Of a DNA stretch of 64,000 bases, positions 32,964-40,862 are shown piece by piece. The notes beneath the pieces are model-generated. The model was not told the DNA's origin, searched no databases, and saw only the letters and a list, made by a program, of their open reading frames with translations. A program made the translations under genes and the position numbers. This stretch comes from Paenibacillus donghaensis (lineage in GTDB: Bacteria; Bacillota; Bacilli; Paenibacillales; Paenibacillaceae): positions 4,712,001 to 4,776,000 of the forward strand of contig NZ_CP021780.1 in NCBI RefSeq assembly GCF_002192415.1, given 5' to 3'. The first letter of the stretch is position 1; every line of letters starts with the position of its first letter.

Positions 32964-34205
32964 TCAAACAGCGATGACATAAGTGACAATCGAATGTGCC
33001 GGAAGCCCGGCATCGGCAATCTGATCGCCGCAGCCGAGGCTGAAGCGGCAGCTCGCATCAGTTTCATTCAGCACGACAACAGCAATGCTACCGTCCGTGT
33101 TGCGGAAGGCGACGGAGGAGATGTCGCTGCGCAGCAGAGTCTGGCCGATCCGCACGGCTCCGGGGCGCACATATTTGCTGAAATGGCCAATGTAGTAGAA
33201 GGAGCTGTTATAGTGAACCTCTCCAGTCTGCGTATCGGCAATCACCGGCGCATCACACAGATTGTTGACATGGTTCGGCCCGCCCGTCTCATCGAGCACA
33301 AGGTTCCAGTCCAGGTATCCCTCCATCCAGTTGCTGAAGTCGCCGATCATATTGCGGGCATAACGCTCGCCTGTCTCCCAGGCGCCGAGGTGCACGCCAC
33401 CCTCCTGGCAGCCTTCGGTGAACAGCAGATGTTTGTCCGGGAACAGCTCATGCACCTGGCCCACCTGGGCGAAATCCTCAGAGACATACCAGTGCACACC
33501 GGTGCCCCATACATATTTGGCCGCCTCCGGGTCATTTAGCACCGTCGAAGCGCGCTCGACAATAATGTCGCGGTTATGGTCCCAGATCACGATATTCACG
33601 TTGTCCAGGCCTTCCCGCTCCATGATTGGACCCAGATACGCTTTGACGAAGTCCCGCTCTTCCTCGGCCGTGTATTCGCAGGAATCCCAGGTCTGCTTGG
33701 CCGCCGGCTCATTCTGCACGCTGATGCCCCAGATCGGCACACCCTCCGCTTCATAGGCACGGATGAACTTGGTGTAGTACATGGCCCAGGCTTCGCGGTA
33801 TTCCGGCCTCAGCTTGCCGCCGTTGTTCATCTCGCCATTAGTCTTCATCCAGGCCGGCGGACTCCATGGCGAGGCCAGCATGGTGAACGGGCTGCCTTTC
33901 ACCTTGGCCGCATCGTGAATCAGTGGCAGCACCCACTTATGGTCATGGGCGATATCGAAGCTCGTCAGCTCCGTATCGTTGTCCTCGACATAAGTGTAGT
34001 TGCCCAGCGCGAAATCACAGCTGTGAATATGCACACGGCCCAGCGTATATCCGAGTCCTTCCGCCGGATCGAAATAGCGCCGGATGACCTCCTGCCGCTT
34101 GTCTTCGCTCATCCGCGACAGCGTGTAGGCTGCCGCTTCGGTGAACGCTCCGCCGAAGCCCATAATGCTCTGATAGGCTTGATCCGGGAACAGCTCCAGA
34201 TCCAC
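32964..34205 (-). CDS. GH30 family glycosidase, N-terminus frameshifted
   Basis: The 413-residue frame carries a glucosylceramidase-type GH30 TIM barrel with IMGFGGAFTEAAAYTLS at the start, acid/base Glu in ISVQNEP and nucleophile Glu in LLFTEGCQEGG, then a C-terminal beta domain. The first in-frame start is a GTG at 34205. The expected first ~30 residues lie upstream in another frame behind a good AAGGAG site (see the 34206 entry), which indicates a one-base deletion in a G run or a sequencing error. It is the last gene of the carbohydrate operon. The likely substrates are beta-linked gluco- or xylo-oligosaccharides. Confidence 0.85.
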   Translation of the reverse strand: MDLELFPDQAYQSIMGFGGAFTEAAAYTLSRMSEDKRQEVIRRYFDPAEGLGYTLGRVHIHSCDFALGNYTYVEDNDTELTSFDIAHDHKWVLPLIHDAAKVKGSPFTMLASPWSPPAWMKTNGEMNNGGKLRPEYREAWAMYYTKFIRAYEAEGVPIWGISVQNEPAAKQTWDSCEYTAEEERDFVKAYLGPIMEREGLDNVNIVIWDHNRDIIVERASTVLNDPEAAKYVWGTGVHWYVSEDFAQVGQVHELFPDKHLLFTEGCQEGGVHLGAWETGERYARNMIGDFSNWMEGYLDWNLVLDETGGPNHVNNLCDAPVIADTQTGEVHYNSSFYYIGHFSKYVRPGAVRIGQTLLRSDISSVAFRNTDGSIAVVVLNETDASCRFSLGCGDQIADAGLPAHSIVTYVIAV

Positions 34206-34303
34206 GTCTACTTCCCCCGCCTTGGGACGGAAATCAATCCCCCGCGTTCGGTCAGACGGTCACTGGTGTCCCGGCTGGTCATGATTCGTTTGGCTGTTGT
34301 CAT
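34206..34303 (-). other. Out-of-frame N-terminal segment of the GH30 gene
   Basis: The ATG at 34303, with AAGGAG eight bases upstream, starts MTTAKRIMTSRDTSDRLTER, typical of GH30 N-termini. The frame then shifts at a run of five G (34239-34243, minus strand). One extra G would join it to DFRPKAGEVDVDLELFP and the rest of the enzyme. Confidence 0.7.
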
Positions 34304-34450
34304 CTTCAGCGCTCCTTTTTGTAGAGCGTATCTTCACACCCAAGTGGCCGGAGAGCTGGAAGGTGAAGCGGGCAGCATTAGAGTGATTTCCCCCTCAATG
34401 CCCGCTTCAACCTGTCTTGCCCTCCGTATCATCGGGTTTGAAGACACCTC

Positions 34451-35803
34451 CTAGACAGATGGGTTACTTAACACCGATACCGCACTTTTGGCGGCCATCG
34501 TGATGGTTATCGGAGCTGCGCCCGGCAGTTGTACACTTACATGCTCATTCTCTTCACTGTCATTGAACAGTACCAGCGCTAGCGATTGATCCGTATTCCT
34601 GAACGCCACACAGCGAATCGTTTCCTTGCTCGCCTCGGCTGCAAGCCGCAGCGCCTTAGGACGGATAATTTGGCTGAAATGCGCCAGCGCGTAATAGTCC
34701 AGCGTATACACAAGCTCCCGTGTCTGCTGGTTAATCTGCACAATTCCGCGGCAGGTGCTGCGGCCAAAGCCCGGAACGGTAGGGCCGTTGTTCTCATCCA
34801 GAGCCATGTTCCACAGCACAAGCGACTTGCTGTGATTCCGCAGAATTTCAATTCCGGTCCGCATCACATTGGAGAAGGCCTGCTCGAAGGGGGGAATCCA
34901 CTCCCCGCCCGAGCCTTCGGTGAAATGCACTTCTGTGCCGGCAAAAGCCTGCAGCACCGCGCTCTGCGCCGACGTTTCCCCGCCATACCAATGCCAAGCC
35001 ACGCCATCCACCACAGCTTCCGCCTGCTCCAGCACCGTCAGCGGATAATCGGGACGATCCCAGTTGTGGTCGTAGCAGAGAATTTTGGCATCGATGTCAT
35101 GGTTAACCAAAGCCGGCTTCAGATAGTCCCGGATAAACCGGCTCTGCGCATCGGCAAGCATCAGCATGCTTGGATAATGCTGTGGCTCGAACAGCGGCTC
35201 ATTCTGCGGGGTGACCGCGTAGATCGGCAAGCCATGCTGCGCATAGGCCTGAATATAGCGCACGAAATAATCGGCATGGGCCTGATAGAACTCCGGCTTC
35301 AGCTCTCCGCCAATCATCGAGCCGCTCGTCTTCATCCAGCCGGGCGCACTCCACGGGGAAGCCATCAGCTTCACCTGCGGATTCAGCTTCAGCGCCTGCT
35401 GCAGCAGCGGGATGATATCCGCTTCATCATGGGCCACCGAGAATTGCTTCAGCTCCAGGTCGGTTTCACCTGCCGGCAGATCGTTGTAGCTGTAGACACT
35501 TCTGGCGTAGTCTGACGCACCCATCGGATTGCGCAGCACGGACAAGCCGATCCCCTCCTGCGGGTCAAACAGCTTGATCATAACCTCCTGCCGTTGCTCA
35601 TCGTCCAGAACCTGATGGATCAGAAAGGCTGCCGAATCGGTAAAAGAAGCCCCGAAACCGTCCATCTCCTGGAACGTCTGCTGATCATCCACGGTCACAA
35701 CCGCACTTACCGTTTCTGAAGCAGCAGCGGTTACTTGCTGCAAGGATTGTTCGACGAACAACTCCTGTTCACCTGTAGACTGGTAAATCTTAAATTCCGG
35801 CAT
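34451..35803 (-). CDS. GH30 family glycosidase
   Basis: The 450-residue enzyme has the GH30 (beta/alpha)8 barrel with side beta domain. The motif QEMDGFGASFTDSAAFLI opens the barrel; the acid/base Glu is in VTPQNEPLFEP and the nucleophile Glu in VHFTEGSGGEW. There is no signal peptide, so it acts in the cytoplasm on imported oligosaccharides. The ATG is preceded by GGAGGG. It lies 45 bp after the binding-protein gene and shares the GH30 family with the next gene, from which it is divergent in sequence, suggesting different linkages. Confidence 0.92.
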   Translation of the reverse strand: MPEFKIYQSTGEQELFVEQSLQQVTAAASETVSAVVTVDDQQTFQEMDGFGASFTDSAAFLIHQVLDDEQRQEVMIKLFDPQEGIGLSVLRNPMGASDYARSVYSYNDLPAGETDLELKQFSVAHDEADIIPLLQQALKLNPQVKLMASPWSAPGWMKTSGSMIGGELKPEFYQAHADYFVRYIQAYAQHGLPIYAVTPQNEPLFEPQHYPSMLMLADAQSRFIRDYLKPALVNHDIDAKILCYDHNWDRPDYPLTVLEQAEAVVDGVAWHWYGGETSAQSAVLQAFAGTEVHFTEGSGGEWIPPFEQAFSNVMRTGIEILRNHSKSLVLWNMALDENNGPTVPGFGRSTCRGIVQINQQTRELVYTLDYYALAHFSQIIRPKALRLAAEASKETIRCVAFRNTDQSLALVLFNDSEENEHVSVQLPGAAPITITMAAKSAVSVLSNPSV

Positions 35804-35848
35804 GATCGTTTCCCTCCAGCTCTCTATTTTTATGGAATGCCCGGACTG

Positions 35849-37498
35849 TTACTCAATGCCCAGCTTTTCTTTGTTCTGCTTCATTTTGTCGGTACGGATC
35901 AGGGTGATTTTATCCCAGCTGTTGTCTTCCAGGAAGGATTTGTAGTCAGCAAGCGTGCTGTCAAACGCAGTATCATCTTTGGCCCGGACCATACTTACCA
36001 AGGTGGTGTTCCATTTCGTATTGATTGCAGTCAGCCCGCGTGCTTCCGGTGTCCCCTGGTTCGGGTTGATGTTCTCCAGAATAAAATGCGGCTTCAGCTT
36101 GCCTTTGCCCCATTCCTGCATCTGTTTGATCGCTTCCGGGAAGGCATCCTGGCTTAGCGCCTTATGGCGGTCATGGCCGAAGAACATAAACTCGCCCATC
36201 CGGTATTCCTTCTTGAACTTCTCGGCATTGTTCAGCTGCAGATCCTTGACTTCCGGCAACAATTCGACCGTACCGTCGGCATTGGTCTTGTACGTTTCGC
36301 CTTCGATTCCGTAGTTCATCAGCTTCTGTCCCTCTTCACTCAGCAGGTAGGTGAAGACCTGCATCGCTTTGGCCGGGTCCTTGCAATCCTGGGTAATGTA
36401 GCTGATCATCCAGCCCGTGATGCCCGACTGGTTCAGCAGCGGCTCGTGGCCGGCTGTGCTCTGTGGACCGTCGATGGCGATATATTCCTTACCCGGATTG
36501 GCGCTCAGGAAGATCTGCAGATTGCCGCCCTGCTGCGGTGTGCCGTCCAGGAGCATGGTCGCATATTTGCCCGATTTCACCTTTTCTTCAAAAGCCGTAC
36601 CGTCATCGGCGAAGCTGTCATCGCTGATATTTCCATCACGGTAAGCGCCGTTCAGCGTCTTCACCCAGCTCAGATAATCCTCATCCAGATTGCGGTTGTA
36701 GAAGCTGCCGTCCTCATTCTCCAGCGGCACGCCCAGGAAATCCTGGAACACATCGCCCAGCGAGCCTGAGCCTTCGCCGATCGAGTTGAAGCCGAACGGA
36801 ATCATGGCCGGGAACTCGGTTCGGATCTGGCTCAGCACCTTGCGGAACTCTTCCTGTGTGCCCATGCTGGGTTTGCCCAGCGCCTCATATACATCCTTGC
36901 GGATAATAAAGGCCGTTTTGGCTGGAATGTTACCGCTGTCATAATCAGCCTGTGTATTGGAATAGTTCGGGTAACCGTAGGTTTTGCCATCAGCCAGCTG
37001 GAACCAGTTCAGCGTATCCTGGGCCGCCACCTTATTGAAATACGGATCATATTTCTCAGCCAAGTCATTCAGTGGCAGCGCCCATGTGGAAGCCTTTTGC
37101 ACCACTGGAGAGTTGGAGTCAAAAATCGTCAGCAGATCCGGCATATCGCCGCCCGCGAAGAAGGTGTTCAGCTTCGTGTCGTCTCCTGTGATGAACTTGA
37201 TGTTGATGTTCAGGTCTTCCTTGATTTTTTTGGTGACGATATCCTTGCCGAAATCGGTGTTCCACCAGTCTGCGTTCACGTACCAGGTCAGATCGGTGAC
37301 CTCCTCCTTCTTATCCAACTGCCAAGCCGGTGTTTCGGCGTCAACCGTATAGCGGTCCTCAATGGAAATCCAGTTCTCCTTGTCGGCCCCCTTGGACCCT
37401 CCGCCTCCGCCACAGCCTGTTACCAAAAGTGCTGAAGCAAGCAGCCCGGCACAGAGTTTAAGCCCTTTTTTGCCCACTGCGTTATTAAGGATAGACAT
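35849..37498 (-). CDS. Carbohydrate ABC transporter substrate-binding lipoprotein
   Basis: The 549-residue LplA-type binding protein has a lipobox signal (LLASALLVTGCGGGGG, Cys ~29). The mature part is a large two-lobed family-1 solute-binding domain with typical segments (NADWWNTDFGKDIV, EEGQKLMNYGIEGETY). Its length (~550) is characteristic of the Paenibacillus oligosaccharide-binding proteins paired with LplB/LplC permeases. The two GH30 enzymes downstream suggest a beta-linked glycan ligand. No ATPase is encoded; a shared MsmX-type ATPase probably energises it. Confidence 0.93.
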   Translation of the reverse strand: MSILNNAVGKKGLKLCAGLLASALLVTGCGGGGGSKGADKENWISIEDRYTVDAETPAWQLDKKEEVTDLTWYVNADWWNTDFGKDIVTKKIKEDLNINIKFITGDDTKLNTFFAGGDMPDLLTIFDSNSPVVQKASTWALPLNDLAEKYDPYFNKVAAQDTLNWFQLADGKTYGYPNYSNTQADYDSGNIPAKTAFIIRKDVYEALGKPSMGTQEEFRKVLSQIRTEFPAMIPFGFNSIGEGSGSLGDVFQDFLGVPLENEDGSFYNRNLDEDYLSWVKTLNGAYRDGNISDDSFADDGTAFEEKVKSGKYATMLLDGTPQQGGNLQIFLSANPGKEYIAIDGPQSTAGHEPLLNQSGITGWMISYITQDCKDPAKAMQVFTYLLSEEGQKLMNYGIEGETYKTNADGTVELLPEVKDLQLNNAEKFKKEYRMGEFMFFGHDRHKALSQDAFPEAIKQMQEWGKGKLKPHFILENINPNQGTPEARGLTAINTKWNTTLVSMVRAKDDTAFDSTLADYKSFLEDNSWDKITLIRTDKMKQNKEKLGIE

Positions 37499-37580
37499 TT
37501 AATTACCCCTAGAATTGGTATACATCTGATTAAATTGCATGGACTAGCTTACCTATGAAGCCTGCGGACCACCTAGCTGC

Positions 37581-38468
37581 CTACTCCTTCACTGCACCCA
37601 TCATCATGCCTGAGATAAAATACCGCTGCAGCACCGGATACATCGCTACAATCGGCAGCGTGGTAATCACAATGGTCGCCAGCTGGACCCCCTTGGTGGT
37701 CGTTTCGATCACGGCGGAGCCACCAACATTCTGCATCGACTGGGTCTGGGACTGCACAATAATCTCATACAGCTTCATCTGCAGAGGATACAAGGCCTGG
37801 TCGGTAATATAAAGCTTGGTTGTCATGAAGTCATTCCATTGCCCTACCCCATTGAACATGGCAATCGTAGCCATCGCCGGCATGGACAGCGGAATGAAAA
37901 TCTTCAGGAAGACACGCCAGTCGCCGGCTCCGTCGATTTTGGCTGATTCCTCCAGCGAATCCGGCACATTGCGGAAGAAATTCATCAGAATGACCACATC
38001 GTAATAGCTGAACAGAGCGGGAATAATATACACCCAGAAGCTGTTGAGCAGCCCCAGCGACTTGATCAGCAGGTACGTCGGAATCATCCCGCCGGAGAAG
38101 AACATCGTAATCACACCCAGCGCGACATAGAGCTTGCGTCCCCGTATGTATCTTTTGCTCAGACCGTAACCGACCATGGCACAAAAGAACACGTGGGTGA
38201 CTACCCCGATAAACGTCTTGGACACCGAGATGAAAAAGGACTGCCAGATACTCTGGTCCTGAAAGACGGCGCGGTAATTCTCCAGCGAGAATTCCTTCGA
38301 CCAGAAGATGAATCCGCCTTCCGCCAGCGCCCTGCCGGAGCTGAAGGAAGAGATGATAACGTTCCAGAGCGGAACGACAATAATGACGGTGAAGATGAAC
38401 AGCAAACTTACATTTAGCGCATCAAAGATCCGGCTGTCGAGATCTTGTTTGACCACCTTCCGGTTCAT
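37581..38468 (-). CDS. Sugar ABC transporter permease (LplC/YtcP type)
   Basis: The 295-residue membrane protein has six hydrophobic segments and the EAA loop LEESAKIDGAGDWRVFLKIF near residue 190, where the shared ATPase docks. The C-terminal FISGMMMGAVKE is the family ending. GGGAGG precedes the ATG. It is the second permease of the importer, 16 bp after the first. Confidence 0.95.
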   Translation of the reverse strand: MNRKVVKQDLDSRIFDALNVSLLFIFTVIIVVPLWNVIISSFSSGRALAEGGFIFWSKEFSLENYRAVFQDQSIWQSFFISVSKTFIGVVTHVFFCAMVGYGLSKRYIRGRKLYVALGVITMFFSGGMIPTYLLIKSLGLLNSFWVYIIPALFSYYDVVILMNFFRNVPDSLEESAKIDGAGDWRVFLKIFIPLSMPAMATIAMFNGVGQWNDFMTTKLYITDQALYPLQMKLYEIIVQSQTQSMQNVGGSAVIETTTKGVQLATIVITTLPIVAMYPVLQRYFISGMMMGAVKE

Positions 38469-38483
38469 ACGGAGGCCTCCCTT

Positions 38484-39449
38484 CTATAAGACCGATTGAT
38501 TATCATTTAATTTACTGGTGACTTTGTTGGCGGTAACCAGCAGGATCACGGAAACGATCGAGACACCCAGCCCTACAGCGGTTGCGTAGGAGAAGTCGCC
38601 TTGCGTCATCCCCATCCGGTACACATAGGAGTTGATGACTTCCGCTCTTTCCCGGTTCTGCGAGTTCATCAGTACCAGCGTCTGATCCAGATTCGAGCCC
38701 AATAAACCGCTTACAGTAAGGATCAGATTTAAGCTGATAATCGTCTTCATATTGGGAAGCGTAATATTCCAGATCTGTCTGAGCCGTCCGGCACCATCAA
38801 TCTTGGCCGCTTCGTAATAGGTGGGATCAATCTTGGACATGATCGCCAGATACAGGATCGTTCCCCAGCCGGCTTCCTTCCAGATGTCGGACAAGGTGGC
38901 AATCCACCAGTATTTGCCCGGATCAAGCAGAATGTTCTGCGGCTGCGAGATCAGACCCAGGTTCAGCAGCAGCTGGTTAAACAAGCCTGACGTCGAGAAC
39001 CAGGTAATCAGCATCCCGCCCAGCACGATCCAGGACAGAAAGTGAGGCAGATACGAGATAGTCTGGACGAATTTTTTGTAGCGGCCAATATTTAATTCGT
39101 AGATCATAATCGCCAGGATAATCGGAATGATGAACCCGATCCCCAGCTTCAGGAAGCTGATCCCCAGCGTATTGACTACTGCATCCCAGAAGTAACGGTC
39201 CGAGAGGATGATTCTGAAGTTGTCCAGCCCCACCCAGGGTGCGGAGTCCAGCGTGTCAATCACGGTGTAGCTTTTGAACGCAATGGTTAGTCCGTAAATC
39301 GGGATGAAACAGAATACGATCATAAAAATAATGCCGGGTATGACCATCGACTGAATCTCCCATTGCCGCCGGAAGTCCGCCACAAATTCTTTGATTCTCT
39401 GCCCCATGGGTTTCTCTTTCATGGTTCGCATTGTGGTTGTTTTAGCCAC
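38484..39449 (-). CDS. Sugar ABC transporter permease (LplB type)
   Basis: The 321-residue permease has six transmembrane segments, the typical NFRIILSDRYFWDAVVNTLG segment and an EAA loop (YYEAAKIDGAGRLRQIWNIT). The start is a GTG behind GGAGGGGG. A perfect LacI operator and an adjoining cre-like site lie just upstream (39480-39506), so transcription of the transport and enzyme genes probably starts here. Confidence 0.95.
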   Translation of the reverse strand: MAKTTTMRTMKEKPMGQRIKEFVADFRRQWEIQSMVIPGIIFMIVFCFIPIYGLTIAFKSYTVIDTLDSAPWVGLDNFRIILSDRYFWDAVVNTLGISFLKLGIGFIIPIILAIMIYELNIGRYKKFVQTISYLPHFLSWIVLGGMLITWFSTSGLFNQLLLNLGLISQPQNILLDPGKYWWIATLSDIWKEAGWGTILYLAIMSKIDPTYYEAAKIDGAGRLRQIWNITLPNMKTIISLNLILTVSGLLGSNLDQTLVLMNSQNRERAEVINSYVYRMGMTQGDFSYATAVGLGVSIVSVILLVTANKVTSKLNDNQSVL

Positions 39450-39479
39450 GTTCTTCCCCCCTCCAGCTGATATTGCGAA

Positions 39480-39493
39480 TGTAAGCGTTAACT
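39480..39493 (+). promoter_or_regulatory. Candidate CcpA cre site
   Basis: TGTAAGCGTTAACT fits the cre consensus TGWAANCGNTNWCA at 13 of 14 positions. It abuts the LacI-family operator, giving a likely dual control. Confidence 0.5.
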
Positions 39494-39506
39494 AAAAACG
39501 TTTTTA
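39493..39506. promoter_or_regulatory. LacI-family operator
   Basis: TAAAAACGTTTTTA is a perfect 14-bp palindrome with the CG centre typical of LacI-family sites. It lies about 44 bp before the first permease gene and matches the sites at 40657 and 40689. Confidence 0.8.
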
Positions 39507-39519
39507 TTTTCCTCAAATA

Positions 39520-39564
39520 GAAACGGCTTTCACCTCCTCTGCAAGAGGCGGCAACCGGTTCTGC
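39520..39564 (-). repeat. Terminator-like GAAACGGC element, copy A
   Basis: A 45-bp imperfect palindrome starts GAAACGGCTTTCACCTCC and lies after the LacI gene. Related copies occur at 50866-50908 and 63867-63911, each close behind a minus-strand gene. Confidence 0.6.
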
Positions 39565-39622
39565 GAAAAATAGAAGGATAAGGTGAGACTATACGGACCC
39601 TGGAATGATTACCTCTGAAAAC

Positions 39623-40639
39623 TCAGATATCATTCCGTCCGATCTTCACATGAGTGGAGCCGCGCACGATCAGCTCGCCCGCCAGCTTCTGTACCTGCCC
39701 CTGGTCCTTCTTCTGAATCATCCGCACCAGCTGGCCGATGGCCAGAATGCCCTGTCTGGCGATCTGGTTGCGCACGGTTGTGAGCGAAGGCGTGTAATAC
39801 TGGGCAATGTCGATATCATCGAAGCCCATGACGCTGACATCCCCGGGAACCTCGAACCCGCGGCTGCGCAGCGCCTGGATACAGCCCATCGCGCTGAGGT
39901 CATTCCCTGCCAGAAAGGCATCGGGCAGCCTGCCCGGCTGATGATGCAGAAAGGACTTGACCGCATTATAGGTGCTGCCTTCCTCAAAATAGCCCTGCAG
40001 GATGTAATCCTCGCTCACCGGAAGCTCGTATTGCCGCAGCGCGGCCTGATAACCCGCTTGGCGCTCCACGCTGTCAAACATGGTGTCCACGCCCGAAATA
40101 TAGGCAATCTTCTTATGGCCGAGGCCGATCAGATATTTGGTCGCCTCATACGCGGATTCATGGGAATCAAAAATCACACTGCCCATCGTTTCATTCTCCA
40201 GTATCCGGTCGAGGAAAACCGCTTTGATCTTCTCTTTCTTCATCGCCATAATGTCCTTCTCGTCAATGCGGAACTCTTCATAGATAATAACCCCATCGAC
40301 ACGGCGGCCGAGAATATTGCTCATCACCACCTGCTTATCCTTCGTGACGAACACATTCAGCCCGTAGCCGAGCCTGTCGCATTCATTGGCCATGGCTTCA
40401 ACCAGCTTGTAGAAGTATGGACCCGATACACTGGTGGTGAAAAACCCAAGCATCTTCGTCTTCCCCGACTTCAACTGCTTGCCGTTAAGGTTCGGAACAT
40501 AATTCAGCCGCTTCGCCACCTGCAGCACATGTGCTTTGGTCTCCGGATTCAGCACATCCACATTGTTCAATGCATTGGAGACCGTTGAGATTGAGACTCC
40601 CGCTTCGCGGGCCACGTCTTTAATGGTTATCTTCGCCAT
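39623..40639 (-). CDS. LacI family transcriptional regulator
   Basis: The 338-residue repressor has an N-terminal helix-turn-helix (TIKDVAREAGVSISTVSNAL), a hinge (YVPNLNGKQLKSGKT) and a periplasmic-binding-like effector domain. I took the second ATG (40639) with better spacing to AAGGA; the ATG at 40645 is in frame. Three palindromes with the core AAAACGTTTT lie at its own promoter and at the permease promoter, indicating autoregulation and control of the GH30/ABC operon. The inducer is probably an imported oligosaccharide. Confidence 0.93.
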   Translation of the reverse strand: MAKITIKDVAREAGVSISTVSNALNNVDVLNPETKAHVLQVAKRLNYVPNLNGKQLKSGKTKMLGFFTTSVSGPYFYKLVEAMANECDRLGYGLNVFVTKDKQVVMSNILGRRVDGVIIYEEFRIDEKDIMAMKKEKIKAVFLDRILENETMGSVIFDSHESAYEATKYLIGLGHKKIAYISGVDTMFDSVERQAGYQAALRQYELPVSEDYILQGYFEEGSTYNAVKSFLHHQPGRLPDAFLAGNDLSAMGCIQALRSRGFEVPGDVSVMGFDDIDIAQYYTPSLTTVRNQIARQGILAIGQLVRMIQKKDQGQVQKLAGELIVRGSTHVKIGRNDI

Positions 40640-40656
40640 AGTCATTGTTCCTTCGC

Positions 40657-40674
40657 TATAAAAACGTTTTTATA
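40657..40674. promoter_or_regulatory. LacI-family operator
   Basis: TATAAAAACGTTTTTATA is a perfect 18-bp palindrome directly upstream of the LacI gene, in the divergent gap to the gene at 40863. Confidence 0.82.
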
Positions 40675-40688
40675 AATCTAAATTATCA

Positions 40689-40702
40689 TAAAAACGTTTT
40701 CA
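40689..40702. promoter_or_regulatory. Second operator or cre-like site
   Basis: The core AAAACGTTTT is perfectly palindromic. The minus strand reads TGAAAACGTTTTTA, which also fits the cre consensus at 13 of 14 positions. The 32-bp centre-to-centre spacing (about three helical turns) from the 40657 operator suits cooperative binding. Confidence 0.65.
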
Positions 40703-40862
40703 GCACAATAGCTTTTTTCAGGATTCAGGTTTTATTTTAAACATTTACATAACAAATCTTTCGTTTAACACAATAGGAACACTTCCACTTTAGAATCAGT
40801 ATTATGTAATCCTTACTAGTGTTAATTTCGAAGAATAACCGAGAGACAGAGGAGAGAACAAC

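Noticed and set aside
34586..35515. 309-residue plus-strand frame over the second GH30 gene
   Set aside because: It is antisense to an enzyme with all catalytic motifs and has no ribosome site.
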